A stretch of 57,216 bases of DNA from contig NZ_JAYGHV010000124.1 of NCBI RefSeq assembly GCF_034932145.1, forward strand, positions 1-57,216, given 5' to 3'. The DNA is from CCY15215 sp034932145. Lineage in GTDB: Bacteria > Cyanobacteriota > Cyanobacteriia > Cyanobacteriales > Spirulinaceae. The translations under genes were made by a program, and so were the position numbers. The notes below the pieces were generated by a model that saw nothing but the letters and a program-made list of their open reading frames with translations, did not search any database and was not told the DNA's origin. Positions 43,712 through 52,640 of the stretch are shown one piece after another (positions within the stretch are counted from its first letter, which is position 1; the number at the start of each line of letters is the position of its first letter).

Positions 43712-44299
43712 ATGGATTTTGTCAAGAAGAAGCAAGAAAACTTAACAATTTATGCCAATAGGAAAAGAATCGCGATCGCCTTTCTGATAGTCTCACTTTC
43801 TCTGGTATTTTCTTTCTGGTTAGTTGTTGTTTCTTTAGCCAATAAAGAACCAAGATTTTTAGATTATGTAGTGGGAAGTTTACTGGCTTGTTATTTTGGC
43901 TATTTAACATTTCATTACTCACTCTATTTGTTAAAATATCAAAATAAATCTGTTTTAACCATCGATGATAAAGGAATTTGGGACAATACCTTTTTTTCCA
44001 AAATTGGCGCGATCGCTTGGGAAGATATAGAGGAAATTTTTATCTACGATCTGCAATTGAAAAGCGGAGGAAAAGAGCGATCGCTAGGAATTATTCCTAA
44101 AACAGGTCAAGTATTTCTGAAAAAATTTCCCTTATCTTGGCAGATCAGACGAGTGGCGATCGCGGCATTTTTTCGTTTTCCTGTTTCTCAAACTCCGATT
44201 AATATTCTTTTGCGAGATTTGAATTTGTCCAGACATCCAGAATTTGAGAGAGAAATGCAAACAAGAATACAAAATCTAACTGGGAAGGTCAGAGAATAA
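43712..44299 (+). CDS. STM3941-like membrane protein
   Basis: 195 residues with two N-terminal membrane helices (about 21-42 and 52-72), followed by a cytosolic PH-like domain (LTIDDKGIWDNTFFSKIGAI, AWEDIEEIFIY). It lies 17 bases after the DUF790 gene on the same strand, so possibly co-transcribed, with no clear functional link. It overlaps the convergent glycosyltransferase gene by 11 bases. The function is unknown. Confidence 0.68.
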   Translation: MDFVKKKQENLTIYANRKRIAIAFLIVSLSLVFSFWLVVVSLANKEPRFLDYVVGSLLACYFGYLTFHYSLYLLKYQNKSVLTIDDKGIWDNTFFSKIGAIAWEDIEEIFIYDLQLKSGGKERSLGIIPKTGQVFLKKFPLSWQIRRVAIAAFFRFPVSQTPINILLRDLNLSRHPEFEREMQTRIQNLTGKVRE

Positions 44300-45371
44300 G
44301 TTTAGCAAAATACTCAACGATCGCGCGAGCAATTGTTTCGGTTCCATCTGTTGCTAGAGTAGAGGTTTGCTGAGGAGGATTTGGCGATCGCAAGAGAAAC
44401 TCCCAATTACCTTGAAAGAAAGCATCAGGAGAGATAATTTGGTGGTGTCCGTAGTTTCTTAATCCTGACTCCAATAATGACGCTTCTGCAAACCCTTCTC
44501 GGCTTAAAGAAACAATGGGAATATTTAAGCGTAAAGCCTCAGAAAAGGTGCTAAAACCTGGCTTAGAAACCACCCGATCGCAAAAAGGCATAAAATCAAC
44601 AGGACGATATTGGCGATCGCGAATCTTAATTAAATTGCTAAAATCTGGAGCATGGCGATCGAAGGTGATAAATTGGCGATCGGGAAACTCCTCGACTTTA
44701 TGATAGGGGATTTGTTGCAATCCTAACCCCCCAAATGTTAATAAAATTGTTCGTTCTTGGGGTTGAATAAGATTAAATGTGGTTCTGATTTCCTCTTCTG
44801 AGAAACGTGGAGTCCCTCCCGTGAGTCCCACATCAGAAATATGAGGAAATGCTGACATGGACTCGTGTAGAGGAAGGCGAAAAAGGCGATCGCATTGACC
44901 AAAACATTCTCCGATCCAAGCAGCAATTTCAGCAAAATCTTCTCCCCAGTCGCGATAAATAAAATCCCAACCAAAATTGCTCATCATCCAGCAAGGAATT
45001 CCCGCAGTTTTGGCGATCGGAGCAGCGAGAGGAGGAATATCACCTAAAATTAAACTAATGCGATTAGTCTGAATAAAGTTAACTTCTCCTGCAATAATGC
45101 GATATTGTGCGGTGCGAATTTCTTCTAATTTTGTCAGTGTTTCCTGTTTGTTCATCGTCAGACTATCAGATTGAATTACCCCCACATCTAAAGCACGGGG
45201 ACGATGAATAAAATCCCCTTCGATATAAGATTCAAGCAACCATCTCGGTGCCGTTGTTACGAGAATAAGTAGAATATCAGGATTAAGTTTTTTGACCATT
45301 CCTGCAACAGAAGCAGCACGAGTTGCATGACCAAATCCATGATTTGTGATAGCAATATAAAGACTTTGCAT
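44289..45371 (-). CDS. GT-B-type glycosyltransferase (MurG/UGT-like)
   Basis: 360 residues. The N-terminal Rossmann lobe opens LYIAITNHGFGHATRAASVA; the C-terminal donor-binding lobe has SKPGFSTFSEALRLNIPIV, a nucleotide-sugar binding pattern. The protein appears soluble. The acceptor is unknown and no cluster points to one. Confidence 0.75.
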   Translation of the reverse strand: MQSLYIAITNHGFGHATRAASVAGMVKKLNPDILLILVTTAPRWLLESYIEGDFIHRPRALDVGVIQSDSLTMNKQETLTKLEEIRTAQYRIIAGEVNFIQTNRISLILGDIPPLAAPIAKTAGIPCWMMSNFGWDFIYRDWGEDFAEIAAWIGECFGQCDRLFRLPLHESMSAFPHISDVGLTGGTPRFSEEEIRTTFNLIQPQERTILLTFGGLGLQQIPYHKVEEFPDRQFITFDRHAPDFSNLIKIRDRQYRPVDFMPFCDRVVSKPGFSTFSEALRLNIPIVSLSREGFAEASLLESGLRNYGHHQIISPDAFFQGNWEFLLRSPNPPQQTSTLATDGTETIARAIVEYFAKLIL

Positions 45372-45374
45372 AAG

Positions 45375-45680
45375 TTAGGAATGAGTTGTAATCAATCGTT
45401 TAAAATAAAAAACTTGAGAATTTTTCTCCAGTCCCGTTGTCACTGTAACCAACTCCCAACCCATTTCTCCGAGATAGTTAAGAGTACCTAAAACCGTTCG
45501 TCCTTGCAAAACGTCTACTAATTCTTTGTCTTCAGATTCTACTGTAATTCTCAAGGGGTTGAGAGGGAAGATGGTTTCCTGAATAACGGTATATTCCCAT
45601 TTTTGGATTGGATTGTTCACGCTAGGACAAGCTAAAAAATGAAAAAAACTATTAATAAGTATAGCAAAAAAAGGGGACAC
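45375..45680 (-). CDS. small DUF4177-like protein
   Basis: Up to 101 residues. The core KWEYTVIQ ... LGEMGWELVTVTTG ... VFYFKR fits the DUF4177 pattern. The start is uncertain: GTG at 45680 adds a hydrophobic leader ending in FLAC that could be a lipobox but lacks the usual basic N-terminus; GTG at 45618-45620 would give a soluble protein of about 81 residues. It lies 3 bases before the glycosyltransferase gene and is co-transcribed with it. Confidence 0.6.
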   Translation of the reverse strand: MSPFFAILINSFFHFLACPSVNNPIQKWEYTVIQETIFPLNPLRITVESEDKELVDVLQGRTVLGTLNYLGEMGWELVTVTTGLEKNSQVFYFKRLITTHS

Positions 45681-45711
45681 AGATCGAGATATTGCGATCG
45701 CGCTTCTTCTT

Positions 45712-46143
45712 TCAAGATAGAGAATTGGGGAAAAACACTAACTTTCCCAATACGGTTAAAATTCCCGTAACTAAAATTCCCACAATACCAAAAAAGCCAA
45801 TAGTAATGGTATTCAAACGTGAATTTGTGGCCTCGATTTGTTTTTCCAGAGTTGAACGAGTTTCATCTAATCTTTTATCTACGTTCTTTATTCCTTCATC
45901 GAGTCTTTTGATATTTCCTTTGACTTCGGTAAATCCAACTGCAACAGTTTGGTCTAATTTATCAATTCGTTTACCGATCGCGATCTCTACAGTATCAATT
46001 CGTTTACCGATCGCGATCTCTACAGTATCAATTCGTTTACCGATCGCCATCTCTACATCATCTATCCGTTTATCCAGCTTGGTATCTAAAGCCAGAATTA
46101 ACTGTCTCAGTTCTTCAATATCTGTTACTGTTTGACTAGCCAT
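45712..46143 (-). CDS. coiled-coil protein with C-terminal membrane anchor
   Basis: 143 residues from ATG 46141-46143 (MASQTVTDIEELRQLI), with AAGGA just upstream. Residues 12-110 form one long coiled coil in which IGKRIDTVEIA recurs as an 11-residue unit (three tandem copies). The C-terminal helix FFGIVGILVTGILTVLG is a membrane anchor. Similar tail-anchored coils are common in cyanobacteria without known function. Confidence 0.7.
   Translation of the reverse strand: MASQTVTDIEELRQLILALDTKLDKRIDDVEMAIGKRIDTVEIAIGKRIDTVEIAIGKRIDKLDQTVAVGFTEVKGNIKRLDEGIKNVDKRLDETRSTLEKQIEATNSRLNTITIGFFGIVGILVTGILTVLGKLVFFPNSLS
45961..46059 (-). repeat. three tandem 33-bp repeats
   Basis: ATCAATTCGTTTACCGATCG begins each unit, at 45961, 45994 and 46027. 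The first two are identical, the third differs near its end. In frame, they encode the 11-residue coiled-coil unit of the gene above. Each unit includes the HIP1-like core CGATCGC. Confidence 0.9.
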
Positions 46144-46209
46144 TTTCCTTGTCTCAAATATTATCTCAATTATACACAATTCTAGATAAATGGCTAAATA
46201 AATTTCTTC

Positions 46210-48192
46210 TCAATCGAGAATCTCGGTGGTATTTGTACTCAAATAAGTATAGCTATTTAAACTATGTTTGTAATTTTTCAATAAACGCTGGGACTCCTCC
46301 AAAGTAATGCGATTATCTTGTATTGCTTGTTCGGTAAGACAGCGAATCTTTTCTAGTAAATCTGCTGGATTATATTGAGCATAACCAATTACATCTGCTA
46401 TCGTATCTCCTCGCACAATATGTTCCACTTGATATCCCTTGGAAGTCATTTTAATATGAACAACATTGGTATCCCCAAATAAATTATGTAAATTGCCCAT
46501 AATTTCCTGATATGCTCCAACTAAAAACATTCCTAAATAATAAGGCTCGATCGCCCTCTCTCCCGTCGTCAGTTTCCTTGTATTTAGATGATGTAATTCT
46601 AAAAGTTCTTTCCCTTCATGTCTATCGATAAAACGATCTATTTTACCATCACTATCACAAGTTAAATCTGCAAAAGTTCCTCGTTCTGTCGGTTCTTCTT
46701 CTAAACGATGAATCGGCATAATTGGGAATAGCTGTTCGATCGCCCAAGTATCGGGTGCTGATTGAAAAATAGACAGATTCGCATAATAAATCGCTGCCAT
46801 AGTTTTCTCCAAATCTGCGAGATCGTCAGGAATATCACCGAGATTTCGAGTAATTTCGAGGATTTTTTGGCAGCATTGCCAATACATTTCCTCAGCTTTT
46901 CCTCGTTCTTGCAAACTCAAGTAACCAAAATTAAATAAGCTAATTGCTTCCTGCTTAAATTGAATAGCATCGTGATATGCTTCTTGATAATTATCCGTAG
47001 AAATTGTCGTGTAAGTTTCCCATAAATTGCGAAGAATGAGATGCTCTTGTTCTGCGATCGCCGGCAGTGTTTCTATTTGAGAAATATCTGCCATTGTTGC
47101 TTGACTTGTCCCGAGAATATCGAAAATCAATACTCCTTGATGGGCAGCGATCGCCCGACCACTTTCACTGACAATAATAGGAGCAGAAATATTGCGTTCT
47201 TCACAGGCTTCTTTAACTTCTGCTACAATATCATTAGCATAGTTTTGCATATTATAATTTTTGGAGGCTTGAAACTTTGTTTTTGAGCCATTATAATCGA
47301 CAGCTAAACCGCCTCCAACATCAAGATATTGCATATTTGCTCCTAATTTAACCAACTCTCCATAAATTTGACTGGCTTCGCGAATGGCATCTTTAATCGT
47401 ACCGATCGCGGAAATTTGCGAACCGATATGAAAGTGAAGTAATTGCAAGCAAGACAACATTTCTTGACGGGTTAATTCAGTAATAACATCCAGAATTTGC
47501 GGCACACTTAAACCAAATTTGGCACGATCTCCCGTAGAATTTCCCCATCGTCCCGATCCCTTACTTCCGAGTTTGGCACGAATTCCCAATATTGGTTCAA
47601 TTGCCAAAATTTTACTCATTTCAATGGCGATCGCTAACTCTTCCACCTGTTCGATCACAAGAATAGAACAATGTCCCAAGCGCATTGACAATAAGGCCAT
47701 TTCAATGTATTCTCGGTCTTTATAACCATTGCAAATCAATAAAGGGACTTGGGAATCATTTTGAGGATTTTGTCGGGTTTCTAAGGTCGCTAAAGCAATA
47801 GCAAGCTCGGGTTTAGACCCCACCTCCAAACCAAATTGATAGGGTTTGCCAAACTGAACCAAGGCTTCCACAAGATGGCGATGTTGATTGCACTTGATGG
47901 GATAAACCCCGCGATAGACGTTAGGATAGCCATAATGAGCGATCGCCCGCGCAAAACAAGTATTTAAACGGTCGATGCGATCGGCAAGAATATCGGGAAA
48001 ACTGATGAGTATCGGCAAGTCGAGATCCCGTTGACCCAAGGACACCACTAATTCATAAAGGTCTAATGAACTGCCGCGATCGCCTTGAGGGGAAACCAAG
48101 ACGCGACCCGCAGCATTGATAGCGAAATAAGGATGACCCCAGCCCTGAATTTGATAGAGTTTTTCACTATCCTCAACTGTCCAATCTTTCAT
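46210..48192 (-). CDS. speA: biosynthetic arginine decarboxylase
   Basis: 660 residues, the normal length. PLP-lysine motif YRGVYPIKCNQHRHLV, LHFHIGSQISAIG, DVGGGLAVDYNG and SESGRAIAAHQGVL are all present, as is the C-terminal GMFLVGAYQEIMGNLHNLFG. It decarboxylates arginine to agmatine for polyamine synthesis and arginine catabolism. It is monocistronic, with no agmatinase nearby. Confidence 0.97.
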   Translation of the reverse strand: MKDWTVEDSEKLYQIQGWGHPYFAINAAGRVLVSPQGDRGSSLDLYELVVSLGQRDLDLPILISFPDILADRIDRLNTCFARAIAHYGYPNVYRGVYPIKCNQHRHLVEALVQFGKPYQFGLEVGSKPELAIALATLETRQNPQNDSQVPLLICNGYKDREYIEMALLSMRLGHCSILVIEQVEELAIAIEMSKILAIEPILGIRAKLGSKGSGRWGNSTGDRAKFGLSVPQILDVITELTRQEMLSCLQLLHFHIGSQISAIGTIKDAIREASQIYGELVKLGANMQYLDVGGGLAVDYNGSKTKFQASKNYNMQNYANDIVAEVKEACEERNISAPIIVSESGRAIAAHQGVLIFDILGTSQATMADISQIETLPAIAEQEHLILRNLWETYTTISTDNYQEAYHDAIQFKQEAISLFNFGYLSLQERGKAEEMYWQCCQKILEITRNLGDIPDDLADLEKTMAAIYYANLSIFQSAPDTWAIEQLFPIMPIHRLEEEPTERGTFADLTCDSDGKIDRFIDRHEGKELLELHHLNTRKLTTGERAIEPYYLGMFLVGAYQEIMGNLHNLFGDTNVVHIKMTSKGYQVEHIVRGDTIADVIGYAQYNPADLLEKIRCLTEQAIQDNRITLEESQRLLKNYKHSLNSYTYLSTNTTEILD

Positions 48193-48301
48193 TATTATGA
48201 TAGGGTTAGCTAAATTTCAAAAATCGTAATTTAATTGTTTTAAGTTTGGAGTGATGAGGTCAGGATTTAATCATTGCTCAAAAGGATTAATAAATTAGCT
48301 C

Positions 48302-48964
48302 ATGTACGAATCAGATCGGGGTCACGATCGCCCCTCAACTCATCCCGCGATCGCTTGGATTACTAGCCATCCCCTGCTGTTTTGGGGGGGAATCTGGACG
48401 ATCGCGCTATCGATAACGGTGGGAGTAACGGCTGGACTCCTGCATGGCAAACTTTTTCTAACCCAAGAAAGCCTCGATCTCCCTCCAACTTTAAGGGAAG
48501 ATTCCCTCGAGACCAGAGATGAAGGAGAGTTTGAGGTCGATCCTCAAAATAGTCCAGAAGCGGTTTATTTCCAAGATAGGGACCGATCGCCGTCTCAACC
48601 CAAAACCTTATTTCCCTTGTGGTTAATGGGATTCATCGCTTTGAGTTGTGCTGCGGGTTCGTTCTTTGTCACCTTAGTCTTAAAGTCTCTCAGCCTCTCT
48701 CAAACTCCCGTGAAGCGCTTAAAATCAACCAAAACCTCACGGGACTTGCCTTCTGCGAGTACCCCTCGGTTTCAAACCCAATTCGGAGCCGTTCCCTATG
48801 AAACACCAATTGTCGCGGAAACGCAACCCAGAGTGACCGTATTGCCACCGGAGGCTATTTCTCCTCTTGATTCTCCTCAAAATGATGGCAATCTTCTCGA
48901 ACAATTAGATCTCCGCAAGCGTCATTCTCTGTCATCATTGATGGACTATACAAATGATGATTAG
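48302..48964 (+). CDS. membrane protein of unknown function
   Basis: 220 residues with two membrane helices (about 27-49 and 103-127) separated by an acidic loop and followed by a Pro/Ser-rich cytosolic or periplasmic tail. No domain recognised. It lies 44 bases before the next gene on the same strand and is perhaps co-transcribed with it and ictB. Confidence 0.6.
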   Translation: MYESDRGHDRPSTHPAIAWITSHPLLFWGGIWTIALSITVGVTAGLLHGKLFLTQESLDLPPTLREDSLETRDEGEFEVDPQNSPEAVYFQDRDRSPSQPKTLFPLWLMGFIALSCAAGSFFVTLVLKSLSLSQTPVKRLKSTKTSRDLPSASTPRFQTQFGAVPYETPIVAETQPRVTVLPPEAISPLDSPQNDGNLLEQLDLRKRHSLSSLMDYTNDD

Positions 48965-49008
48965 GGATTAGAGAACAGGCAAATTTATCTTTTATTATCG
49001 CTCTACTT

Positions 49009-49659
49009 ATGTTTAAAAAATTATGGCAATGGTTAAAAAATTTAGTGGGAATATTTTCTCCTCGTCCCGAGCCTGCCAAACTGGAGGCGATCGCTTCTTC
49101 TCTTAGTAATTCTCCTGAAAATACCCCTTCTCCTGTTTTAGGCGATCGCGATTACGAGTTTCTCTTCGATCAAGTTTTAGAAGGAGTAGCACATGGTTGG
49201 CAAGCACCTCGTATCAAACAATTTTTTGAGCAAACAGAAGATCGCATTACCCTCGAACAATGGGTAAATTGGTTGGTACAATTTGGCAGACAAAAGGTTT
49301 ATGCTCCCCAACCCGATCTCGAATTGGCACGAAGGCTCGATTTACTAGCCAGACAAACCCAACATCTCCCCAAAATTGTAGAAATTGGGGTGGTTTCTTT
49401 GGCAATTTCTCAACAATTATCGCAACAAGTGGCAAAAGGAGAAGTCTGGGAATATGATGGACCCGATCTGGCTGTGGATGCCGTCACACCTGAACCGCAA
49501 ACCGTTGTTTTTACTTTAGAAGAACTCCATGCAAAATTGAAAGAAGATGCTGATTTTAGGCAGGCGATCGCGCAACAAGTTGGGGTCAATTCTGACGATC
49601 CAATGGTCATTCTTCAAGCTGTTGCCTATCAAATTTCTCAACAACAAGAAAATAGTTGA
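49009..49659 (+). CDS. conserved hypothetical protein
   Basis: 216 residues. An amphipathic N-terminal helix (MFKKLWQWLKNLVGIF) may lie on the membrane; the rest is soluble and helical (EQWVNWLVQFGRQKVY, TVVFTLEELHAKLKEDADF). No known family is recognised. It sits 23 bases upstream of ictB, so likely in one operon. Confidence 0.6.
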   Translation: MFKKLWQWLKNLVGIFSPRPEPAKLEAIASSLSNSPENTPSPVLGDRDYEFLFDQVLEGVAHGWQAPRIKQFFEQTEDRITLEQWVNWLVQFGRQKVYAPQPDLELARRLDLLARQTQHLPKIVEIGVVSLAISQQLSQQVAKGEVWEYDGPDLAVDAVTPEPQTVVFTLEELHAKLKEDADFRQAIAQQVGVNSDDPMVILQAVAYQISQQQENS

Positions 49660-49682
49660 TAGTTATTTATTTCTAATTTACA

Positions 49683-51038
49683 ATGCTTTTTGATCTTCCT
49701 CTTTCTCGCTGGCGCAGTAGCAGTTATTTACATCGATTAGTTGGACTTTTGGGACGATGGCAGGATGGCAGTTTTCTCCTACAATGGGGAGAGGCGATCG
49801 CGGCACTTCTCATTTGTATTATTCTGGTTATTTCGCCTTTTGCTTCTACTTCCCTCATTGGTTTATTATTGTTTGCTTGCGGTGCATTTTGGGTATTACT
49901 GACCCTTGCTGATAACCTCAAAATTGGCATGACTCCTATTCATCTCTGGGTCAGCCTTTATTGGGGAATTTCTGCGGTTTCGACGGCATTTTCTCCCGTT
50001 AAAAAAGCCGCTTTATCGGGATTTATTAAATTTAGCCTCTTATTATTATTATTCCTTTTAGCGGCACGAGTCTTGCGATCGCCTCGTCTTCGCAATGGAA
50101 TAATGACGGTTTTTCTCCATATTTCCCTACTGGTAAGCGGTTACGGCATTCGCCGGGAATTTAAAGGAGTCGAACAACTGGCCACATGGAACGATCCCAC
50201 CTCAAAACTCGCTCAAGATACCCGCGTTTACAGTTACTTAGGCAATCCCAATCTGTTGGCGAGTTATCTCATTCCCGCAGTTGCTTTGAGTTTAGCCGCT
50301 TTTTTCATCTGGAAGCGTTGGTTGCCAAAAACACTGGCCGCAATTATGTTTCTCACAAATACAGCCTGTCTATTTTATACCGATAGTCGCGGGGGTTGGA
50401 TCGCGATGATGGCACTCTTTTTTGTTTTTGCGCTTTTACTGCGCTATTGGTGGGCTAAATATTTACCGACATTTTGGCGACTTTGGTTTCTTCCTTTGAT
50501 GATAGGGGCGATCGCGGCTTTAGTTATTACTGCGGTTATTTTTGTCGAACCTTTGCGCTTGCGAGTGATGAGTATTTTTGCAGGACGGGAAGACAGTAGC
50601 AACAATTATCGCATTAATGTTTGGGAAACCGTGTTCAAGATGATTAAAGATTATCCCCTTGTTGGTATCGGTCCGGGAAATGATGCTTTTAAGCAAATTT
50701 ACCCTCTCTATGCCCAGTCCGGATATGATAATGCTCTCGGTGCCTATTCGGTGTTTTTAGAGCATATTGTGGAAATTGGTTACGTGGGATTTATCAGTTT
50801 TCTCTGGTTCATTATCGGCACTTTTGGCCAAGGTTTGCAACAATTGGCACGGTTACGAGATAATCGTAATTTACAGGCATTTTGGCTGATGGCCGCGATC
50901 GCCTCTACCGTTGGGCTTTTAGTTCACGGTTTATTTGATACTGTTTGGTATCGTCCCCAAATTAATGTTCTCTGGTGGCTGGGAATTGCGGCGATCGCCA
51001 GTTTCTACGATGAAAAAAAGCTAAAGAATGAAGCATGA
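49683..51038 (+). CDS. ictB: IctB-type membrane protein of the O-antigen ligase/polymerase superfamily
   Basis: 451 residues with about ten membrane helices and the Wzy/WaaL-like signature: YLGNPNLLASYLIP, TDSRGGWIAMMALF, and a large loop with YPLVGIGPGNDAFKQIYPLY. IctB was first described as a bicarbonate transporter factor, but the fold is that of glycan ligases, so its true role is debated. It overlaps the next gene by four bases (ATGA). Confidence 0.88.
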   Translation: MLFDLPLSRWRSSSYLHRLVGLLGRWQDGSFLLQWGEAIAALLICIILVISPFASTSLIGLLLFACGAFWVLLTLADNLKIGMTPIHLWVSLYWGISAVSTAFSPVKKAALSGFIKFSLLLLLFLLAARVLRSPRLRNGIMTVFLHISLLVSGYGIRREFKGVEQLATWNDPTSKLAQDTRVYSYLGNPNLLASYLIPAVALSLAAFFIWKRWLPKTLAAIMFLTNTACLFYTDSRGGWIAMMALFFVFALLLRYWWAKYLPTFWRLWFLPLMIGAIAALVITAVIFVEPLRLRVMSIFAGREDSSNNYRINVWETVFKMIKDYPLVGIGPGNDAFKQIYPLYAQSGYDNALGAYSVFLEHIVEIGYVGFISFLWFIIGTFGQGLQQLARLRDNRNLQAFWLMAAIASTVGLLVHGLFDTVWYRPQINVLWWLGIAAIASFYDEKKLKNEA

Positions 51039-51421
51039 AAAATCCTACCCAACAAGAACTTGCTACCATTGATAATAAACTCTCTAAGCGGTTTATCAAA
51101 CTCGATCCGGCTGGCTATTTTATTATTTACTTAGATCGAGAAAATGGGCTGATCTGTGCCAAACATTACAGCAATGAAATTAATGAAAAAGGTTTAGCTG
51201 TGGATCCAGAAACAGGAAAACCCATCCCAGTACGTGGAAAAGTTGAGAGAACCCCCACCGCGATTTTTACGGGAAGAACTGCAAAGGAAATTGGCATGAA
51301 AATTACAGAAGAAACGAAACCTTGTCCTTTATCTTATTTGGATCATGCTTTGTATTTAGGACGAGAATTCGTGCGTGCAGAAATGGCTTTAATTAAGGGA
51401 GAAGAATACATTCAAGATTGA
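51035..51421 (+). CDS. DUF4346 domain protein
   Basis: 128 residues containing LDPAGYFIIYLDRENGLICA, VRGKVERTPTAIFTGRTAKE and LSYLDHALYLGREFVRAE. DUF4346 also occurs fused to methyltransferase-like domains in other proteins; here it stands alone. It starts within the ictB stop (ATGA overlap), so the two are translationally coupled. The function is unknown. Confidence 0.78.
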   Translation: MKNPTQQELATIDNKLSKRFIKLDPAGYFIIYLDRENGLICAKHYSNEINEKGLAVDPETGKPIPVRGKVERTPTAIFTGRTAKEIGMKITEETKPCPLSYLDHALYLGREFVRAEMALIKGEEYIQD

Positions 51422-51444
51422 TATTTTTACCAGAGACGTGATAG

Positions 51445-51687
51445 CTAGGGCATGATTTTCTTGACATGAGGATAAGCGAGTATTTTATCATCTACAGTTA
51501 CCATTGTAGGTTCGTTGGGATCGGCTAAATAGGAATAGGGTTGCATTTCTCGCAGTGGATTAGGAATAAATGTTCTTTGCTGGGTTGATGTAGTTGTTCG
51601 AGTTTGGATGTATTCTAATAGTTCTGCTAATAGTGAGTCTGGTGCAGTTGCGATCGCGGAGAGGAGTTGTTCTTTAATGGTGGTCAT
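51445..51687 (-). CDS. lone antitoxin-like small protein
   Basis: 80 residues. The N-terminal helix resembles the small antitoxins common in cyanobacteria (EQLLSAIATAPDSLLAELLEYIQT). No toxin gene is adjacent on either side. The AGGAAT that serves as its ribosome-binding site lies inside a decayed CRISPR-like repeat that begins 3 bases before the ATG. It is perhaps a remnant of a toxin-antitoxin pair. Confidence 0.5.
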   Translation of the reverse strand: MTTIKEQLLSAIATAPDSLLAELLEYIQTRTTTSTQQRTFIPNPLREMQPYSYLADPNEPTMVTVDDKILAYPHVKKIMP

Positions 51688-51690
51688 GGT

Positions 51691-51785
51691 GCTTCAATTC
51701 CTAATAGGGATTAAGTGTAATTGAAACCTGCTGCATTCTGCAACAAAATCTCGAAAACAGAATTGTTTCAATCCCTAATAGGGAT
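51691..51785 (-). CRISPR. two-repeat CRISPR relic
   Basis: On the minus strand: a truncated repeat (ATCCCTATTAGGGATTGAAA plus C, 51765-51785), a 37-base unique spacer (51728-51764), and a full 37-base repeat starting GTTTCAATTACACTTAATCC whose last bases are degenerate (GAATTGAAGC, 51691-51727). The repeat has the TAGGGATTGAAAC end typical of cyanobacterial arrays. A decayed last repeat is usual at the trailer end. No leader or cas gene is in the window. Confidence 0.55.
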
Positions 51786-51840
51786 AATGATATCCCCCGG
51801 TGTACGGAAAATGAGGCAGCGATCGCATAACCCAAAGCAA

Positions 51841-51934
51841 TAGGACTTACGCATTAACGGGCAAGATGCCCGCACTACCATAACAGTAGGATACGGTAGT
51901 GGGAGCGTCTCGCTCCCTAGCTGCGTAAGTTCTA
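51841..51934 (+). repeat. MITE-like element, copy 3
   Basis: 94 bases with ends TAGGACTTACGCA and TGCGTAAGTTCTA and the same GCGGGCA and GGGAGCG hairpins as the other copies. It lies 6 bases past the stop of the HAS-barrel gene. Confidence 0.85.
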
Positions 51935-51940
51935 CACAAA

Positions 51941-52603
51941 TCACCAATGAATTTGACTGAGAATATAGCGCAGTCGATCGTAATCATCCTTCAACAGTAA
52001 ACTTAACTCTCGTCCCGCTTTGACCAACCAAGGGCGATCGCCTTTCCTGAATCGATAAATCTCTCGTAAAGAAGCCGCAACCAAAGCCTCACAAGGAACA
52101 TTGCTCACTTGCAAAAGAGTTCTTAAAAATCCCAATTCCTCACTAAATGCGATAATTTCTTCTGGCGCACAGCGATAAACCGCTTGGTGAATTTGCGGAG
52201 GACGCGGTGGCAAATATTGAAAAATCTGTCCCCGACTGCTGCCATTATTGCCCCGAGAAGGGGTTTCAAAGCCCAATAATGCTGCTTGAAACTCTGTTTT
52301 CAACATGGCAAAAATCTGCGGCTGTTGTTCTCGCAATTCTTCCAAAGATAATCCCAACGCCCTCGCGCGATGCACGGAATCAATAGGTGAGGTTTTCACG
52401 TAAGTTACAACCCCCAAAACCTTATTTCCCGATTCCTCATCTTGGGACTTAACCCAACTGCCAAAAGGAGGCATAACGGGAAAACTTAAATCTTCCGGAT
52501 CCAAACACTGTGCCAAAATTTCCACCGTTGTTGTTTCGATAACTTCGGCAATGCGATCGGGATTGCGATCGCTACTGGTAAATTGTGGTAGAGGAAGGCG
52601 CAT
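51941..52603 (-). CDS. HAS-barrel domain protein
   Basis: 220 residues. The first ~70 form a beta-barrel like the HAS domain of HerA-type ATPases (IAEVIETTTVEILAQCL ... FGSWVKSQ ... VLGVVTYVKTSPID). The rest is helical (EEIIAFSEELGFLRTLLQVS). No ATPase domain. A conserved cyanobacterial gene of unknown role. Confidence 0.65.
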   Translation of the reverse strand: MRLPLPQFTSSDRNPDRIAEVIETTTVEILAQCLDPEDLSFPVMPPFGSWVKSQDEESGNKVLGVVTYVKTSPIDSVHRARALGLSLEELREQQPQIFAMLKTEFQAALLGFETPSRGNNGSSRGQIFQYLPPRPPQIHQAVYRCAPEEIIAFSEELGFLRTLLQVSNVPCEALVAASLREIYRFRKGDRPWLVKAGRELSLLLKDDYDRLRYILSQIHW

Positions 52604-52640
52604 GAGTTACAGGTTATGAATGATGAGTTAAATAACTCAA

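Noticed and set aside
45961..46059. 33-bp tandem repeats taken as a regulatory iteron array
   Set aside because: They are in frame and encode a regular coiled-coil unit within a supported gene.
49683..51038. ictB as a firm bicarbonate transporter
   Set aside because: The sequence shows a glycan ligase/polymerase-type fold; the transport role is disputed, so only the family name is used.
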